64,000 nucleotides of DNA, taken from contig CAZBDV010000006.1 in the NCBI GenBank assembly GCA_964490765.1, positions 44,423 to 108,422 on the forward strand, given 5' to 3'. Both the position numbers and the translations under genes were made by a program. Below the pieces are notes generated by a model. The model did no database searches. It was given only the letters and a program-made list of their open reading frames with translations, and was not told where the DNA came from. This DNA comes from CAZBDV01 sp964490765 (GTDB taxonomy: Bacteria; Cloacimonadota; Cloacimonadia; Cloacimonadales; JAJBBL01). Below are positions 26,654 to 35,448 of this stretch, one piece after another (position 1 is the stretch's first letter; the number at the start of each line of letters is the position of its first letter).

Positions 26654-27987
26654 GACTGTTTCTCTTTTTTCTCTCGGTCTATCTCTGTTATCTTATTCTT
26701 GCCGATATCTATCCACTGTATAAGTTTTATATGGGAAGGACAGACAAAAGCACAACAACCACATTTAATACAATCAACTACCCCAGCACGTCTCGCTGTT
26801 TCCCAGTCTTCATTCTTCACTGCATTAGCAATTGTACTTGGCATCAGATTCATCGGACAGACATCCACACAGCTGCTACATCTGATGCAGGTCTGTTCGT
26901 GTCGCTTTTTCGCTTCCTGCATATTAAAGAGGATCAGGCCGGAGCTACCCTTCCCCATCGGGGTATTCAGGGTTGAAATTGCAAACCCCATCATAGGTCC
27001 TCCGGAAATGATCTTTGCTGTCTCCTCATTTGTCCCTTCACAGAAATCGAGTAGTTCGTTGAATAGCGTACCTATCCGGGCCTGCAGATTTTTTGGTTTG
27101 TTTACTATCCGGCCGGTTACCGTTATTACTCGTTCGATGAGAGGTTTCTTATACCGCACCGCTTCGTAGGAGGCGATAGCTGTTCCTGTATTCTGGACTA
27201 CAACCCCTACATCCATCGGTAGCCCGCCTCTGTTGGGCACTTTCCTTCTTGTACAGGCATAGATGAGTTGCTTCTCGGCCCCTTGGGGATACTTCAACTG
27301 CAAACCGACAACATCGATGTTCTTCTCTTTGCTCAATAAATCACGAAAGAGGGAAATAGCATCAGGTTTATTAGCCTCTATCCCGATAAAACCTCTCTCC
27401 GCTCCGACTATCTTCATAAAGATCTTCAATCCGTTTAGTATGTCCGCACTCCTTTCCAGCATCATGCGGTAATCGGCAGTCAGATAGGGTTCACATTCAA
27501 CTCCATTGATTATAACCGTATCGATCTTCTTATCGGGCGGTGGTGAAAGTTTGACATGTGTGGGAAATCCGGCTCCACCCATTCCGCAGACGCCAGCTTC
27601 ACTGATTCGCTCTCGCATCTCAGCAGGAGAAAGGGAGAGAAAATCGCTCTCATCGCTCAGTTCTACCCATTCATCCTCTCCAGTTCGGTCGATCTCGATT
27701 GCATACTGCATATTCCCCGAAGGGTGGGGAAAGCGGCCAATCTTGGTGACCTTGCCGGTGATACTGGAATGCATCGGAATTGATACATACCCCCCCGCCT
27801 CGCAGATCTTCTGGCCGGTCTTGACCTCTTCTCCCACCTTGACAATCGGCTTGGAAGGTGCACCGATATGCTGGCTGAGTGGTATTATTACTCTACCTGG
27901 CAGAGGTGCTTGTTCGATCGGAGAATTTTTGGAAAATCTTTTAAAATCATCAGTATGTATTCCGCCGGGGAAGGTCTTTAACCCCAT
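26650..27987 (-). CDS. rnfC: Rnf complex subunit C (NADH/FMN, two [4Fe-4S])
   Basis: 445 residues from the ATG at 27987, which follows GGAGATGGA; an upstream in-frame start at 28041 is not supported. The N-terminal RnfC barrel begins FPGGIHTDDFK, and the NQO1-like Rossmann region has GMGGAGFPTHVKL and INGVECEPYLTADYR (NAD(H)/FMN binding). Two ferredoxin motifs follow, CIRCSSCVDVCPM (about 366) and CIKCGCCAFVCPS (about 405). RnfC lies on the cytoplasmic face and is the site of NAD reduction or NADH oxidation. First gene of the six-gene operon rnfCDGEAB, the canonical order, divergent from a secreted-protein gene. Confidence 0.95.
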   Translation of the reverse strand: MGLKTFPGGIHTDDFKRFSKNSPIEQAPLPGRVIIPLSQHIGAPSKPIVKVGEEVKTGQKICEAGGYVSIPMHSSITGKVTKIGRFPHPSGNMQYAIEIDRTGEDEWVELSDESDFLSLSPAEMRERISEAGVCGMGGAGFPTHVKLSPPPDKKIDTVIINGVECEPYLTADYRMMLERSADILNGLKIFMKIVGAERGFIGIEANKPDAISLFRDLLSKEKNIDVVGLQLKYPQGAEKQLIYACTRRKVPNRGGLPMDVGVVVQNTGTAIASYEAVRYKKPLIERVITVTGRIVNKPKNLQARIGTLFNELLDFCEGTNEETAKIISGGPMMGFAISTLNTPMGKGSSGLILFNMQEAKKRHEQTCIRCSSCVDVCPMNLMPSTIANAVKNEDWETARRAGVVDCIKCGCCAFVCPSHIKLIQWIDIGKNKITEIDREKKEKQS

Positions 27988-28126
27988 ATTCCATCTCCAT
28001 TTAGATAATTTTGTGACATATTTCCAGCAGGCGATAATCATTGCAAGGTTTTTTTCCGCTTCCTTTCATATTTCGTTCTCATTGCTCTCTTATCAAAAGA
28101 GAGCTCTGTCAGCTGGAAATAATTGC

Positions 28127-28155
28127 TTGACATTATGGCCTTTGATAATTGATAT
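28127..28155 (+). promoter_or_regulatory. Possible sigma-70 promoter of the secreted repeat protein gene
   Basis: TTGACA (28127-28132) is followed after 17 bases by TGATAT (28150-28155). The -35 is perfect and the -10 moderate. It lies in the 202-base divergent region between rnfC and the gene at 28190. A small inverted repeat, CTCTCTT/AAGAGAG near 28085-28103, is upstream and might be an operator. Confidence 0.4.
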
Positions 28156-28189
28156 CTAAGAGGATTGAACGATTTTTTTGGAGGGAATT

Positions 28190-30280
28190 ATGTTAAGAAG
28201 CATTATACTCCTTTTATGTTGCCTCGTCCTGGTTGTTCCTCTCTTTTCGGAAGAATTTCCGATTGCAACGGGAAACTACAGCCAGACTTACCCTGAGATC
28301 GCTTTTGATGGTGAGAACTATTACGTTGTTTTTGTCGATAAGCGGACGGGTAGTAGTTTTTATGGGTTTTACGGCAAAAAAGTCGCCCCGGATGGTGATC
28401 TGGTCCCCGGTGAGATCGAACTCGTCCCGGCCCATAACGCAATGTCATTCATGCATCATATTGCCAGAGGTGATGATCAATATCTTTTTGCCTGGTCCCG
28501 ACAACGAGACCCATATAACTATACCCGAGACACCTATGCTCGGAGACTTGACGGGCAGGGACAACCTGTCGGCACCTCATTCCGGATCTCCATTGGGAAT
28601 ACTGCAAGTGCATCTTTTATCCGTATTGCCTATGATGGTGACAACTATCTCGTTATCTGGCAGGAGGGTATGCCCACTCAGGGCTCTCATATCAGAGGGC
28701 AGTTTATCACTCCTGAAGGCAATCTTCTTGGACAGAATTTCTCTATCCGGCCTGACGACCTGGGAAATGATGTTGCACAGATCTATCCCGATATTGTCTT
28801 TGATGGCACGAACTACTTTGTAGTCTGGGATGATGGCCGCACCGGTTCGAGATGCGTGTATGGCCAGTTCATCTCCCCTGAGGGTGATTTTGTTGGTGAG
28901 AATATTGTCATCTCAACTGAACCTGTAGATCAGATGCTCGTTCAGGTAGCATACAATGGAACTCACTTTTTGGTCATCTGGGCAGACGGAAGGCACAGTT
29001 CCAATGACAAGAGTGTTTACGGTCAACTCCTCGATACAGAAGGTAATCTCGTTGGAGATCATATCCCAATCAGCATCATGTACGATAATATCGAGAAGAG
29101 CTGGCCATCTCTCGCTAGCAATGGTAATCAGTTCCTGGTCGCCTGGCGTGAGGATCTCTATAGTGGCTATCCTTCCAGTAACCTTAATCCTGAGAAGGAT
29201 GTTATCTTCTCATCTGCAGGTATAGAGGATTATTCGCGCCAATATCTCTGGTACGATGTATATGGCAGGTTGATCAATCCAGACGGTTCTTACGCTACCG
29301 ACGAATTCGTTATCTGTGATGAAGTATTCCATCAGGATGAACAGAATGTCAGCTCAGATATGCAGGATTTCCTAGTCGCCTGGGAGGATTCACGTAATCA
29401 AAACCAGTATTACGATATCTATGGTCTGATTATCGAAGGAGAACCAGCTCCTGAATATTATCCACCTCAAAACCCTGCAGCTGAATTGGTAAATATCAAC
29501 GAAATATATCTCAGCTGGGACGAGCCCCTGCCTTCCGATCTAATTCCTGACGCTTACAGGATTTACGAAGACGAAGAACTCCTGGCCATCATCGAAGATC
29601 CTGAGATTCTTCATTATCAGACAGAAGGGAGAGATGCAGGTCTTTATTCTTTCTATATAACTGCTATCTATGAAGATATCTTTGAATCGGAACCCTCTGA
29701 GGTGGTGGAAATAACCGTCTCTCTCCCCCCACCAGAGGATTTCAGTGCTGAACTGATAGATATGAGCGTTTTCTGCTCCTGGCAGCCGCCTGTCCCGGAG
29801 AGAGAACTCACCGGATACATCTTATATCATAACGATTCAGTGCTTGCAGAGTTGACAGAAACGGAATATATACACCAGAATCCGATTATGGGTCTCAATA
29901 CCTACTATGTAACAGCCGTTTACGATGAGCTCTACGAATCTGTTTCCAGTGATACGGTTGACATCTATATAACCGGGCTTACAGATGACGATTTGATACC
30001 TGTATCAGCTACTCTGCACCAGAACTATCCTAACCCCTTTAATCCACTGACAACGATCTATTACACTCTAACGAAGCAGCAACTGGTGGAGATTTCAATC
30101 TTTGACTTGAGGGGTAGAGAGGTCCGTACACTTCTATCAGAGATCAGAGAGCCAGGGGAACATAGTATTGTCTGGGACGCCAGAAATGATCAGGGGTTAG
30201 AACTATCGAGTGGTATATATTTCTATCGTATGAAGACAGATGAATTTCAGGCTACACGTAAAATGTTACTTCTGAAATAG
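28190..30280 (+). CDS. Secreted repeat protein with two FnIII-like modules and a T9SS-type C-terminal sorting domain
   Basis: 696 residues from the ATG at 28190, preceded by GGAGGG. Residues 1-19 are a signal peptide (LRSIILLLCCLVLVVPLFS). Residues about 25-420 hold six or so repeats of about 55-60 residues built around DGxxYxVVWxDxRTG followed by VYGQFISPEG-like strands, a beta-propeller-like pattern. Two FnIII-like modules follow (PPQNPAAELVNINEIYLSWD; PPEDFSAELIDMSVFCSWQ). The last 85 residues are the sorting domain, with NYPNPFNPLTTI, VEISIFDLRGREVRTL, HSIVWDARNDQG, SGIYFYRMKT and a Lys-rich end. In FCB bacteria this domain directs proteins to the type IX system and is often removed on the cell surface. 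Ligand or substrate unknown. Confidence 0.82.
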   Translation: MLRSIILLLCCLVLVVPLFSEEFPIATGNYSQTYPEIAFDGENYYVVFVDKRTGSSFYGFYGKKVAPDGDLVPGEIELVPAHNAMSFMHHIARGDDQYLFAWSRQRDPYNYTRDTYARRLDGQGQPVGTSFRISIGNTASASFIRIAYDGDNYLVIWQEGMPTQGSHIRGQFITPEGNLLGQNFSIRPDDLGNDVAQIYPDIVFDGTNYFVVWDDGRTGSRCVYGQFISPEGDFVGENIVISTEPVDQMLVQVAYNGTHFLVIWADGRHSSNDKSVYGQLLDTEGNLVGDHIPISIMYDNIEKSWPSLASNGNQFLVAWREDLYSGYPSSNLNPEKDVIFSSAGIEDYSRQYLWYDVYGRLINPDGSYATDEFVICDEVFHQDEQNVSSDMQDFLVAWEDSRNQNQYYDIYGLIIEGEPAPEYYPPQNPAAELVNINEIYLSWDEPLPSDLIPDAYRIYEDEELLAIIEDPEILHYQTEGRDAGLYSFYITAIYEDIFESEPSEVVEITVSLPPPEDFSAELIDMSVFCSWQPPVPERELTGYILYHNDSVLAELTETEYIHQNPIMGLNTYYVTAVYDELYESVSSDTVDIYITGLTDDDLIPVSATLHQNYPNPFNPLTTIYYTLTKQQLVEISIFDLRGREVRTLLSEIREPGEHSIVWDARNDQGLELSSGIYFYRMKTDEFQATRKMLLLK

Positions 30281-30325
30281 ATTTTCTTTCTGTCTGTATC
30301 TGATTACTTCTCCAGTATCTCTGAG

Positions 30326-31630
30326 TTAACCGTTATTGATGACAGAATCGATCTCAGAGGCATAGGCGAGCAGGATCTCATCCTGTCCGTACGGGGCTAC
30401 GACCTGCAAGCCAAAGGGAAGGCCGTTTCGCTCCTTTCCTGCTGGAATTGTCAGGGTAGGCAACCCGGCGAAGGTCCAGGGAAGACTCATTAGTGGATTC
30501 CCTGTCGAGTGTAGACCGGAAGGGGCAGATCTTGTCGCTGCAGGGGTAAGCCATAATTCAATCCTGTGCTGCTCCATCTTTTCTGTTATCTCACAACGTA
30601 GGATGATCTGTTGTTCCCGTGCCCGTTTCAGCGTTTCTATACTCACACGTAAGCCCTGCTTGTATAAGCTGGCTGCATGTGGTGAATAGAGTTCACTATA
30701 CTCCCAGAAATACTCCTGATGGTTCTGACTGAACTCAGCTGATATAAGATCCATATGGAGCTTATTCAGAAGATCGATATTCCGGTAGAGTTGTGAGGTG
30801 ACGATCTCATAACCTGCCTCTTTAAGCCTGCATACAGTCGCTCTGAATGACTGTAATGCTGTCGGGTCTGCCTGGTCAAGATACTCACAGGAGGGAACGG
30901 CACATCTCGGTTTGCTTTTCTTGGTGGACTTTATATAATTACTGATCCCGATACTGGCTACTGTTTCCATGCTCTTCAAGTCAGCGGTAAAGAATCCGAC
31001 CTGATCGGCAGACTGGGAAAAGGGAAATACACCGTAAGTTGATACCCGTCCCAGACTAGGCTTGAATCCGACCACACCACAGTATGCAGCAGGCCTGATT
31101 ATCGAGGCAATGGTCTGTGTTCCTATCGTCAGAGGAGAGATCCCAGCTGCTACTGCAGCCGCAGAACCACTACTCGATCCGCCGGGGGTGTGGCCCGGAT
31201 TGATCGGATTGGTCGTAGGCCCTGGTTGAAAATAGGCGAATTCGGTACACTCAGTCTTTCCCAGTATCAGGGCACCGGCCTTCTTGAGGCTGAAGACTAC
31301 TGCCCCTTCCGCTCCATCGAATACATTAGGGGGTAATTGAGAACCTGCCCTGGTCGGTAGATCCTTCACATTGATGACATCCTTTACCCCGACCAGAATA
31401 CCGTAGAGGGGTGGCCGGTCGTAAGGATCAGGGTATCTCTTCTCCAGGGCTTCTGCCTCCGCATTTAACCTTTCCCTTCTCTTCTCTTCGGGAACAAAAG
31501 AATGCACTACCGGCTCGACCTCCGCCATCCTCGAGAGTACCTGCTCGATATACCCGTTAAGCGATAGCGTCCCCTCTCTCAAGCTCTCTGATAAAGAGGG
31601 TAACGATACGGGAGAATAATAATTACTCAC
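30326..31630 (-). CDS. Amidase signature family enzyme
   Basis: 434 residues starting at a GTG (31630) seven bases after AAGGAG. The amidase-signature Ser-cisSer-Lys triad is visible: Lys in YGILVGVKDVINV (about 80), the Gly/Ser-rich GGSSSGSAAAVAAG (about 148-161) and the nucleophile Ser in GTQTIASIIRPAAYCG (about 176). The usual GG before the nucleophile is IA here, an unusual change. The C-terminus has the family segments LMSLPWTFAGLPTLTIPAG and FGLQVVAPYGQDE. It hydrolyses an amide bond. The length and lack of gatB/gatC neighbours favour a stand-alone amidase over the tRNA amidotransferase subunit GatA. It stands alone between the secreted protein gene and the tRNA. Confidence 0.85.
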   Translation of the reverse strand: MSNYYSPVSLPSLSESLREGTLSLNGYIEQVLSRMAEVEPVVHSFVPEEKRRERLNAEAEALEKRYPDPYDRPPLYGILVGVKDVINVKDLPTRAGSQLPPNVFDGAEGAVVFSLKKAGALILGKTECTEFAYFQPGPTTNPINPGHTPGGSSSGSAAAVAAGISPLTIGTQTIASIIRPAAYCGVVGFKPSLGRVSTYGVFPFSQSADQVGFFTADLKSMETVASIGISNYIKSTKKSKPRCAVPSCEYLDQADPTALQSFRATVCRLKEAGYEIVTSQLYRNIDLLNKLHMDLISAEFSQNHQEYFWEYSELYSPHAASLYKQGLRVSIETLKRAREQQIILRCEITEKMEQHRIELWLTPAATRSAPSGLHSTGNPLMSLPWTFAGLPTLTIPAGKERNGLPFGLQVVAPYGQDEILLAYASEIDSVINNG

Positions 31631-31718
31631 TTACAACTCCTTGAGCTTAATGCTTACAGAAAGAAAGCAGAAAAGCAGAACAATTTAGAAATTATCTTCA
31701 TTTTTCAATCCTGACAGA

Positions 31719-31746
31719 GATTTATTCTGACAAAAGAAATTGTCAA
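31719..31746 (-). promoter_or_regulatory. Predicted sigma-70 promoter of the amidase gene
   Basis: On the minus strand TTGACA (31746-31741) is followed after 16 bases by TAAATC (31724-31719). It would start transcription about 80 bases before the GTG. The perfect -35 and correct spacing support it; the -10 has four matches. Confidence 0.4.
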
Positions 31747-31789
31747 TAGTTTTCACGGCGTTCGTTGCTACTCGATGCAAAAAGCTCGA

Positions 31790-31805
31790 TGTTTCACATG
31801 AAACA
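31790..31805. promoter_or_regulatory. parS: parS-like ParB binding site (15 of 16 bases)
   Basis: TGTTTCACATGAAACA differs at one base from the near-universal bacterial parS palindrome TGTTTCACGTGAAACA. It lies in the 314-base spacer (31631-31944) between the amidase and the initiator tRNA, which otherwise holds only the amidase promoter and no convincing gene. A perfect copy lies 10.4 kb away at 42242. ParB binds such sites near the origin and loads condensin. One mismatch makes the site less certain on its own; the second copy raises confidence. Confidence 0.65.
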
Positions 31806-31944
31806 GATTGGCATTTCTCGCTTTAGACTGGCTTTCCTACCAGATTTATCACTCTGGACTGAGATGCTCCAGGTAGTGGGGATATGTGAGCCTGATAAGG
31901 TCCAGCTCCTGTGGTGGCGAGAAATGGAGAGTAATAGAAAAAAA

Positions 31945-32021
<77 letters not shown>

Positions 32022-32098
32022 TCAATTAAGACAATTTATTACTTCCAGGTTATAACGTCAAGAGTAAAATCAAATAACCGGTCAGTTCAAGATAGTAC

Positions 32099-32544
32099 TG
32101 TCAAAGCGGGAAATAAGCCGGGTTCTGTTTTCTGCCTAAAAGGCAGAACAATGTCTATTTCTCTGAACCGGATATCACTATTCTCTTCCGGGAGATTCGG
32201 GTATCCCGAACCGGTTTTAGCTGCTTACCCGAGAGCACGGTATGCCGGGCCGGCATACGGCACGAGGCGCTGCTCTCCTATTTAGCATTGCACCGAATAA
32301 GGCTTTCCCGGCGTATACTGTCACCAATATACCCGGTAGTCTCTTACACTACCATTTCACCCTTACCCAGCACCTGCTTTCTCGGCTCACGTATTTGAGC
32401 TCAGAAAGCAGGTGCTGGGCGGTTTGTTTCTGTGGAGCTGGCTCTCCGTCACCGGAGCTTCCCGTTAGGAAGTATTCCGCCCTCTGGTGCCCGGACTTTC
32501 CTCTCCCCTCTAACAGGGAAGCAGACATTTATCCCACTTTGACA
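32099..32544 (-). ncRNA. rnpB: RNase P RNA, bacterial type A
   Basis: About 446 bases. The P1 helix is formed by the ends (32532-32544 with 32099-32111, TCCCGCTTTGACA pairing with TGTCAAAGTGGGA). Near the 5' end GGAAAGTCCGGGC (32489-32501) is the invariant CR-I segment, and near the 3' end ACAGAACCCGGCTTA (32114-32128) is CR-V. The RNA is the catalytic part of RNase P, which cuts 5' leaders from pre-tRNA. A perfect 17-pair helix (32366-32382 with 32403-32419) plus an inner five-pair stem marks an extended P12-like arm. It follows the zinc-ribbon gene by 15 bases and precedes tRNA-fMet. Confidence 0.95.
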
Positions 32545-32559
32545 GCCAGAAATAATTTA

Positions 32560-33288
32560 CTATTCATCTGCCATTTCGGCAAGTTCTTTATCGACGATCA
32601 TCCTGCCGCAACTTTCGCAGCTTACTATCGTATCTTTCCTGCCTATATCGATCAGGAGTTGCGGTCTTACACTGAACCCGCAGCCACCACAGCCGCAGTT
32701 ACTATTCAGGTAAACCACCGCTTTGCGGTTCTTGTTCTTTATCAGAGTACCATATCTAGTAACGATATTTTTGGGTAGTGTTTTAGCGATCTCATTCCGG
32801 TCGGTTCTGGTTTTCTCAATATCCTTATCAACCGCAACGATCTTCTTCCGGAGATCATCCTCTTTAGCATCGAGTTCCGCTTCAGCTTCTTTCAATTCCT
32901 TTTTTCGCTCCTTTTCTATTTCCCTTAACTCTTCCTCCTGGTCGATCAGAGTGAGGAGTTGATCGTCTATCTCCGAATTCTTCTCTTTCAGTTTATCTAT
33001 CTCATTGTTCAGCGCTTTGTATTCTTTGTTAGTCTTGATCATGGAGAGTTGTGTTTCATATTTATTGATCATCTCTTTGTTCGATTCCTGCTCCAGTTCA
33101 AGCCTGTCCCGTTCCATCAGGTTAGTATTGAGCTCTTTCTTTGCCTCTTCCAGATTGTTCTTTGCTGTGCTGACATTCTTCTGTAACTCTTCAAGTTGCA
33201 TCGGCAATCTCTTCTTCAGTACTTCCTTTTCTCCGATCCTGTCATCAAAACGTTGCATTCGGATCAGGGCTACAAGTATTTTTACCAT
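32560..33288 (-). CDS. Coiled-coil protein with C-terminal C4 zinc ribbon
   Basis: 242 residues. Residues about 10-175 are almost entirely charged heptads, a long antiparallel coiled coil. The C-terminal zinc ribbon has two Cys pairs: CGCGGCGF (about 196-202) and SCESCGRMIVDKELAE (about 222-238). This is the architecture of the DUF164/zf-RING_7 family (Chlamydia CdsZ, Helicobacter FlgZ/HP0958), proteins that bind RNA or secretion-system components; the role here is unknown. ATG start at 33288 with AGGGAGTAGAGAAG upstream. It lies 14 bases after nadC on the same strand. Confidence 0.85.
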   Translation of the reverse strand: MVKILVALIRMQRFDDRIGEKEVLKKRLPMQLEELQKNVSTAKNNLEEAKKELNTNLMERDRLELEQESNKEMINKYETQLSMIKTNKEYKALNNEIDKLKEKNSEIDDQLLTLIDQEEELREIEKERKKELKEAEAELDAKEDDLRKKIVAVDKDIEKTRTDRNEIAKTLPKNIVTRYGTLIKNKNRKAVVYLNSNCGCGGCGFSVRPQLLIDIGRKDTIVSCESCGRMIVDKELAEMADE

Positions 33289-33302
33289 CTTCTCTACTCC
33301 CT

Positions 33303-34124
33303 TTAGTCCCTAAACAATAAACTGATATCGAGTGATTTGACCGAGTGAGTAATGAAACCTGCGGAGATGAATTGAATCCCTGTCCGGGCATATTTCTCGA
33401 TATTATCGATATTGATACCACCTGACACTTCCAGTTCTACCATCTCACTATACCTTTCTACCGCCTTTCTGATACTCGTCAGGGGCATATTATCGAGCAT
33501 TATACGCTCCACCCGGCAATTCAGGGCCTCCTGTAACTCCTTCAGGTTCTTTACTTCTATCTCGATTCTGTAATTGACGTTATGTTGTCGTATCCTTTCT
33601 ACTGCAGCAGTTATTGATCCTGCAGCCTGGATATGATTATCCTTGATCATGATCATATCATAGAGTCCAAAACGGTGATTATAGCCACCACCGATAGTAA
33701 CCGCATATTTTTCCAGCTCTCTGTGCAGTGGAGTTGTCTTACGTGTATCGAGAAGTTTCGGTCCGTATGGGGTAATGATATCTACCATCTTTTTTGTGAT
33801 GGTCGCTATACCACTCAATCGCTGGAGAAAATTGAGAGCAACTCGTTCGCCTGAGAGTATCGCTTTCGTATAACCGTTGAGCTTGATGATCTCTTCTCCC
33901 TTTTTAAGCCGGTCTCCATCCCTCTTATAGGCAATCCAGGAGAGCTCGGGATCGAGTTTACGGAAAACTGCCAGTGCTATATTCAGACCGGCCAGGATCC
34001 CATTCTCTTTGGCAATCAGAAAAGCAAGCGACTTCTCGTTTCCCAGTTCGAGATAGTTACTGGTTATATCACCGTATCCAATGTCTTCCTGCAAGGCTTC
34101 ATCGATCAATTGATCAATCTTCAT
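33303..34124 (-). CDS. nadC: Nicotinate-nucleotide pyrophosphorylase (carboxylating)
   Basis: 273 residues, standard length. It makes nicotinate mononucleotide from quinolinate and PRPP in de novo NAD synthesis. Family motifs are visible: DEALQEDIGYGDITS at the N-terminus, GERVALNFLQRLSGIAT, DTRKTTPLHRELEKYAV (about 127-143, quinolinate and PRPP binding), GGGYNHRFGLYDMIMIKDNHI and VELEVSGGINIDNI. NadA and NadB are not in the window. It starts the nadC, zinc ribbon, rnpB, tRNA run; the upstream terminator at 34160-34199 separates it from manC, so it needs its own promoter, and none is clear. Confidence 0.95.
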   Translation of the reverse strand: MKIDQLIDEALQEDIGYGDITSNYLELGNEKSLAFLIAKENGILAGLNIALAVFRKLDPELSWIAYKRDGDRLKKGEEIIKLNGYTKAILSGERVALNFLQRLSGIATITKKMVDIITPYGPKLLDTRKTTPLHRELEKYAVTIGGGYNHRFGLYDMIMIKDNHIQAAGSITAAVERIRQHNVNYRIEIEVKNLKELQEALNCRVERIMLDNMPLTSIRKAVERYSEMVELEVSGGINIDNIEKYARTGIQFISAGFITHSVKSLDISLLFRD

Positions 34125-34159
34125 TTTTCCCCTACCGGAATTCTATCCCGCTCTATACC

Positions 34160-34199
34160 ATAAAACAAAAAAAAGCATTTGCCGTCTGACAAATGCTTT
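34160..34199 (-). terminator. Rho-independent terminator after manC
   Basis: On the minus strand AAAGCATTTG pairs with CAAATGCTTT (34199-34190 and 34181-34172, ten pairs, eight-base loop) and runs into TTTTTTTTGTTTT. This is a classical intrinsic terminator at the end of the lptE-to-manC operon. The plus strand also has a short T-run, but no plus-strand gene ends here. Confidence 0.85.
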
Positions 34200-34336
34200 C
34201 TTTTCTCTATACTGTTCAATACTTTATGGCCTGAGATTCTCGTTTCACGTTCTATCTTCATTAACTATTTCCTCGACTTTCAAAAAAAAATTCTCCGGTC
34301 TCTTTGTCAACAACTTTTTGAGAGAGAAGAGAAAGA

Positions 34337-35392
34337 TCATAGATAGTCCTTCCAACCCATCTTCTCCAGCAGGGTAACGATTTCTTTGACCCTTTCGGCA
34401 CTCTCTTTCCTGGTAATCAGAAGAGCATCAGGTGTATCAACTACTACCAGATTGTCTGTATCTATCAGGGCAACGAGTTTATCGGTGTAGATGTAATTAC
34501 CTTCACTGTTGAGTGTGATATTAGGTGTTTTGATGGCATTACCCTGCTCGTCCTTTTCGGATAGATCCGATACAGCCCTCCAGCTGCCTACATCGCTCCA
34601 GTGATAGTCTACAGGGATAACGACCCTCTTCTTCGCTTTCTCCATAATGGCAATATCAACAGGTACCTTCGGCATGGGGATGTATTTACTGCTGATATCG
34701 GCATCCGTTCCCTTCACACTCCATAACTCCTCAATATCCTGAATGAACTGGAATATTTCAGGTGCCAGATTACGGTAATTTTCCAGAATGTTATCGATAG
34801 TCCACATAAACATTCCACTGTTCCAGTAATGATGGCCTGCTTCCAGGAACTTCTTTGCTGTATTGTAATCCGGTTTCTCCTTGAAATTGGTTATCCTGTG
34901 AACACCTCTGGATACCTCTTTACCTGCTTCGATATAGCCGTAACCGGTAGCGGGGTAATCAGGTCTGATCCCGAAAGTTACAAGGTTTCCCTCCTCTGCT
35001 GCTTTGCATCCCGTCTCAATACTCTCGAGGAAGATATCCTCCTCGACTATGATATGGTCTGAGGGGAGTATGAACATTGTCTCATTACCTTTATACTTTC
35101 TCTTCAGATAGGCTGCACTGAGTGCTATACAGGGTGCCGTATTTCTTCCTACCGGCTCGATTATCAGGTTAGACTCCGGCAGATTGGGAATATTATCGAG
35201 AATCAAAGGTCGTTGTGCTTCGGTAGAAACGATGTAGATATTCTCCGGCCCGATCATCGGGTATAGTCTCTTTACCGTTTTCTGGATCATCGTTTCTTCC
35301 GAAAATAGTTTTAAATACTGTTTAGGTGTGATCTCTCTACTCAGTGGCCAGAATCTGGTTCCTGAGCCGCCAGCCATTATAACAGCTATCAT
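34337..35392 (-). CDS. manC: Mannose-1-phosphate guanylyltransferase
   Basis: 351 residues from the ATG at 35392, six bases after GGAGG; a GTG four codons upstream is less likely. The nucleotidyltransferase signature VIMAGGSGTRFWPLSRE is at 4-20, followed by PKQYLKLF. FGIRPDYPATGYGYIEAG and HYWNSGMFMWTIDNIL are typical of GDP-mannose pyrophosphorylase, and VDYHWSDVGSWRAV is near residue 260. There is no C-terminal isomerase domain, so it is the single-function form. It makes GDP-mannose for surface polysaccharide or glycan. Last gene of the operon, followed by a clear terminator. Confidence 0.93.
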   Translation of the reverse strand: MIAVIMAGGSGTRFWPLSREITPKQYLKLFSEETMIQKTVKRLYPMIGPENIYIVSTEAQRPLILDNIPNLPESNLIIEPVGRNTAPCIALSAAYLKRKYKGNETMFILPSDHIIVEEDIFLESIETGCKAAEEGNLVTFGIRPDYPATGYGYIEAGKEVSRGVHRITNFKEKPDYNTAKKFLEAGHHYWNSGMFMWTIDNILENYRNLAPEIFQFIQDIEELWSVKGTDADISSKYIPMPKVPVDIAIMEKAKKRVVIPVDYHWSDVGSWRAVSDLSEKDEQGNAIKTPNITLNSEGNYIYTDKLVALIDTDNLVVVDTPDALLITRKESAERVKEIVTLLEKMGWKDYL

Positions 35393-35448
35393 GTATTCCT
35401 CCACATATTGTAATTCTATCTGTTTTGTTCGTAATTTATTCTCTTGTA

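Noticed and set aside
27506..28159. 217-codon plus-strand frame opposite rnfC
   Set aside because: Antisense shadow; low-complexity Ser/Pro-rich translation typical of antisense frames.
28233..28823. 196-codon frame inside the secreted repeat protein
   Set aside because: Overlapping frame of a well-supported gene, without ribosome site.
29455..29463. DnaA-box-like TTATCCACC
   Set aside because: Single copy with a mismatch inside a coding region; no cluster that would mark an origin.
32242..32778. 178-codon plus-strand frame
   Set aside because: It lies across the RNase P RNA and the zinc-ribbon gene, both well supported on the minus strand.
34242..34253. Third parS-like site (GTTTCACGTTCT)
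   Set aside because: Only one half of the palindrome matches.
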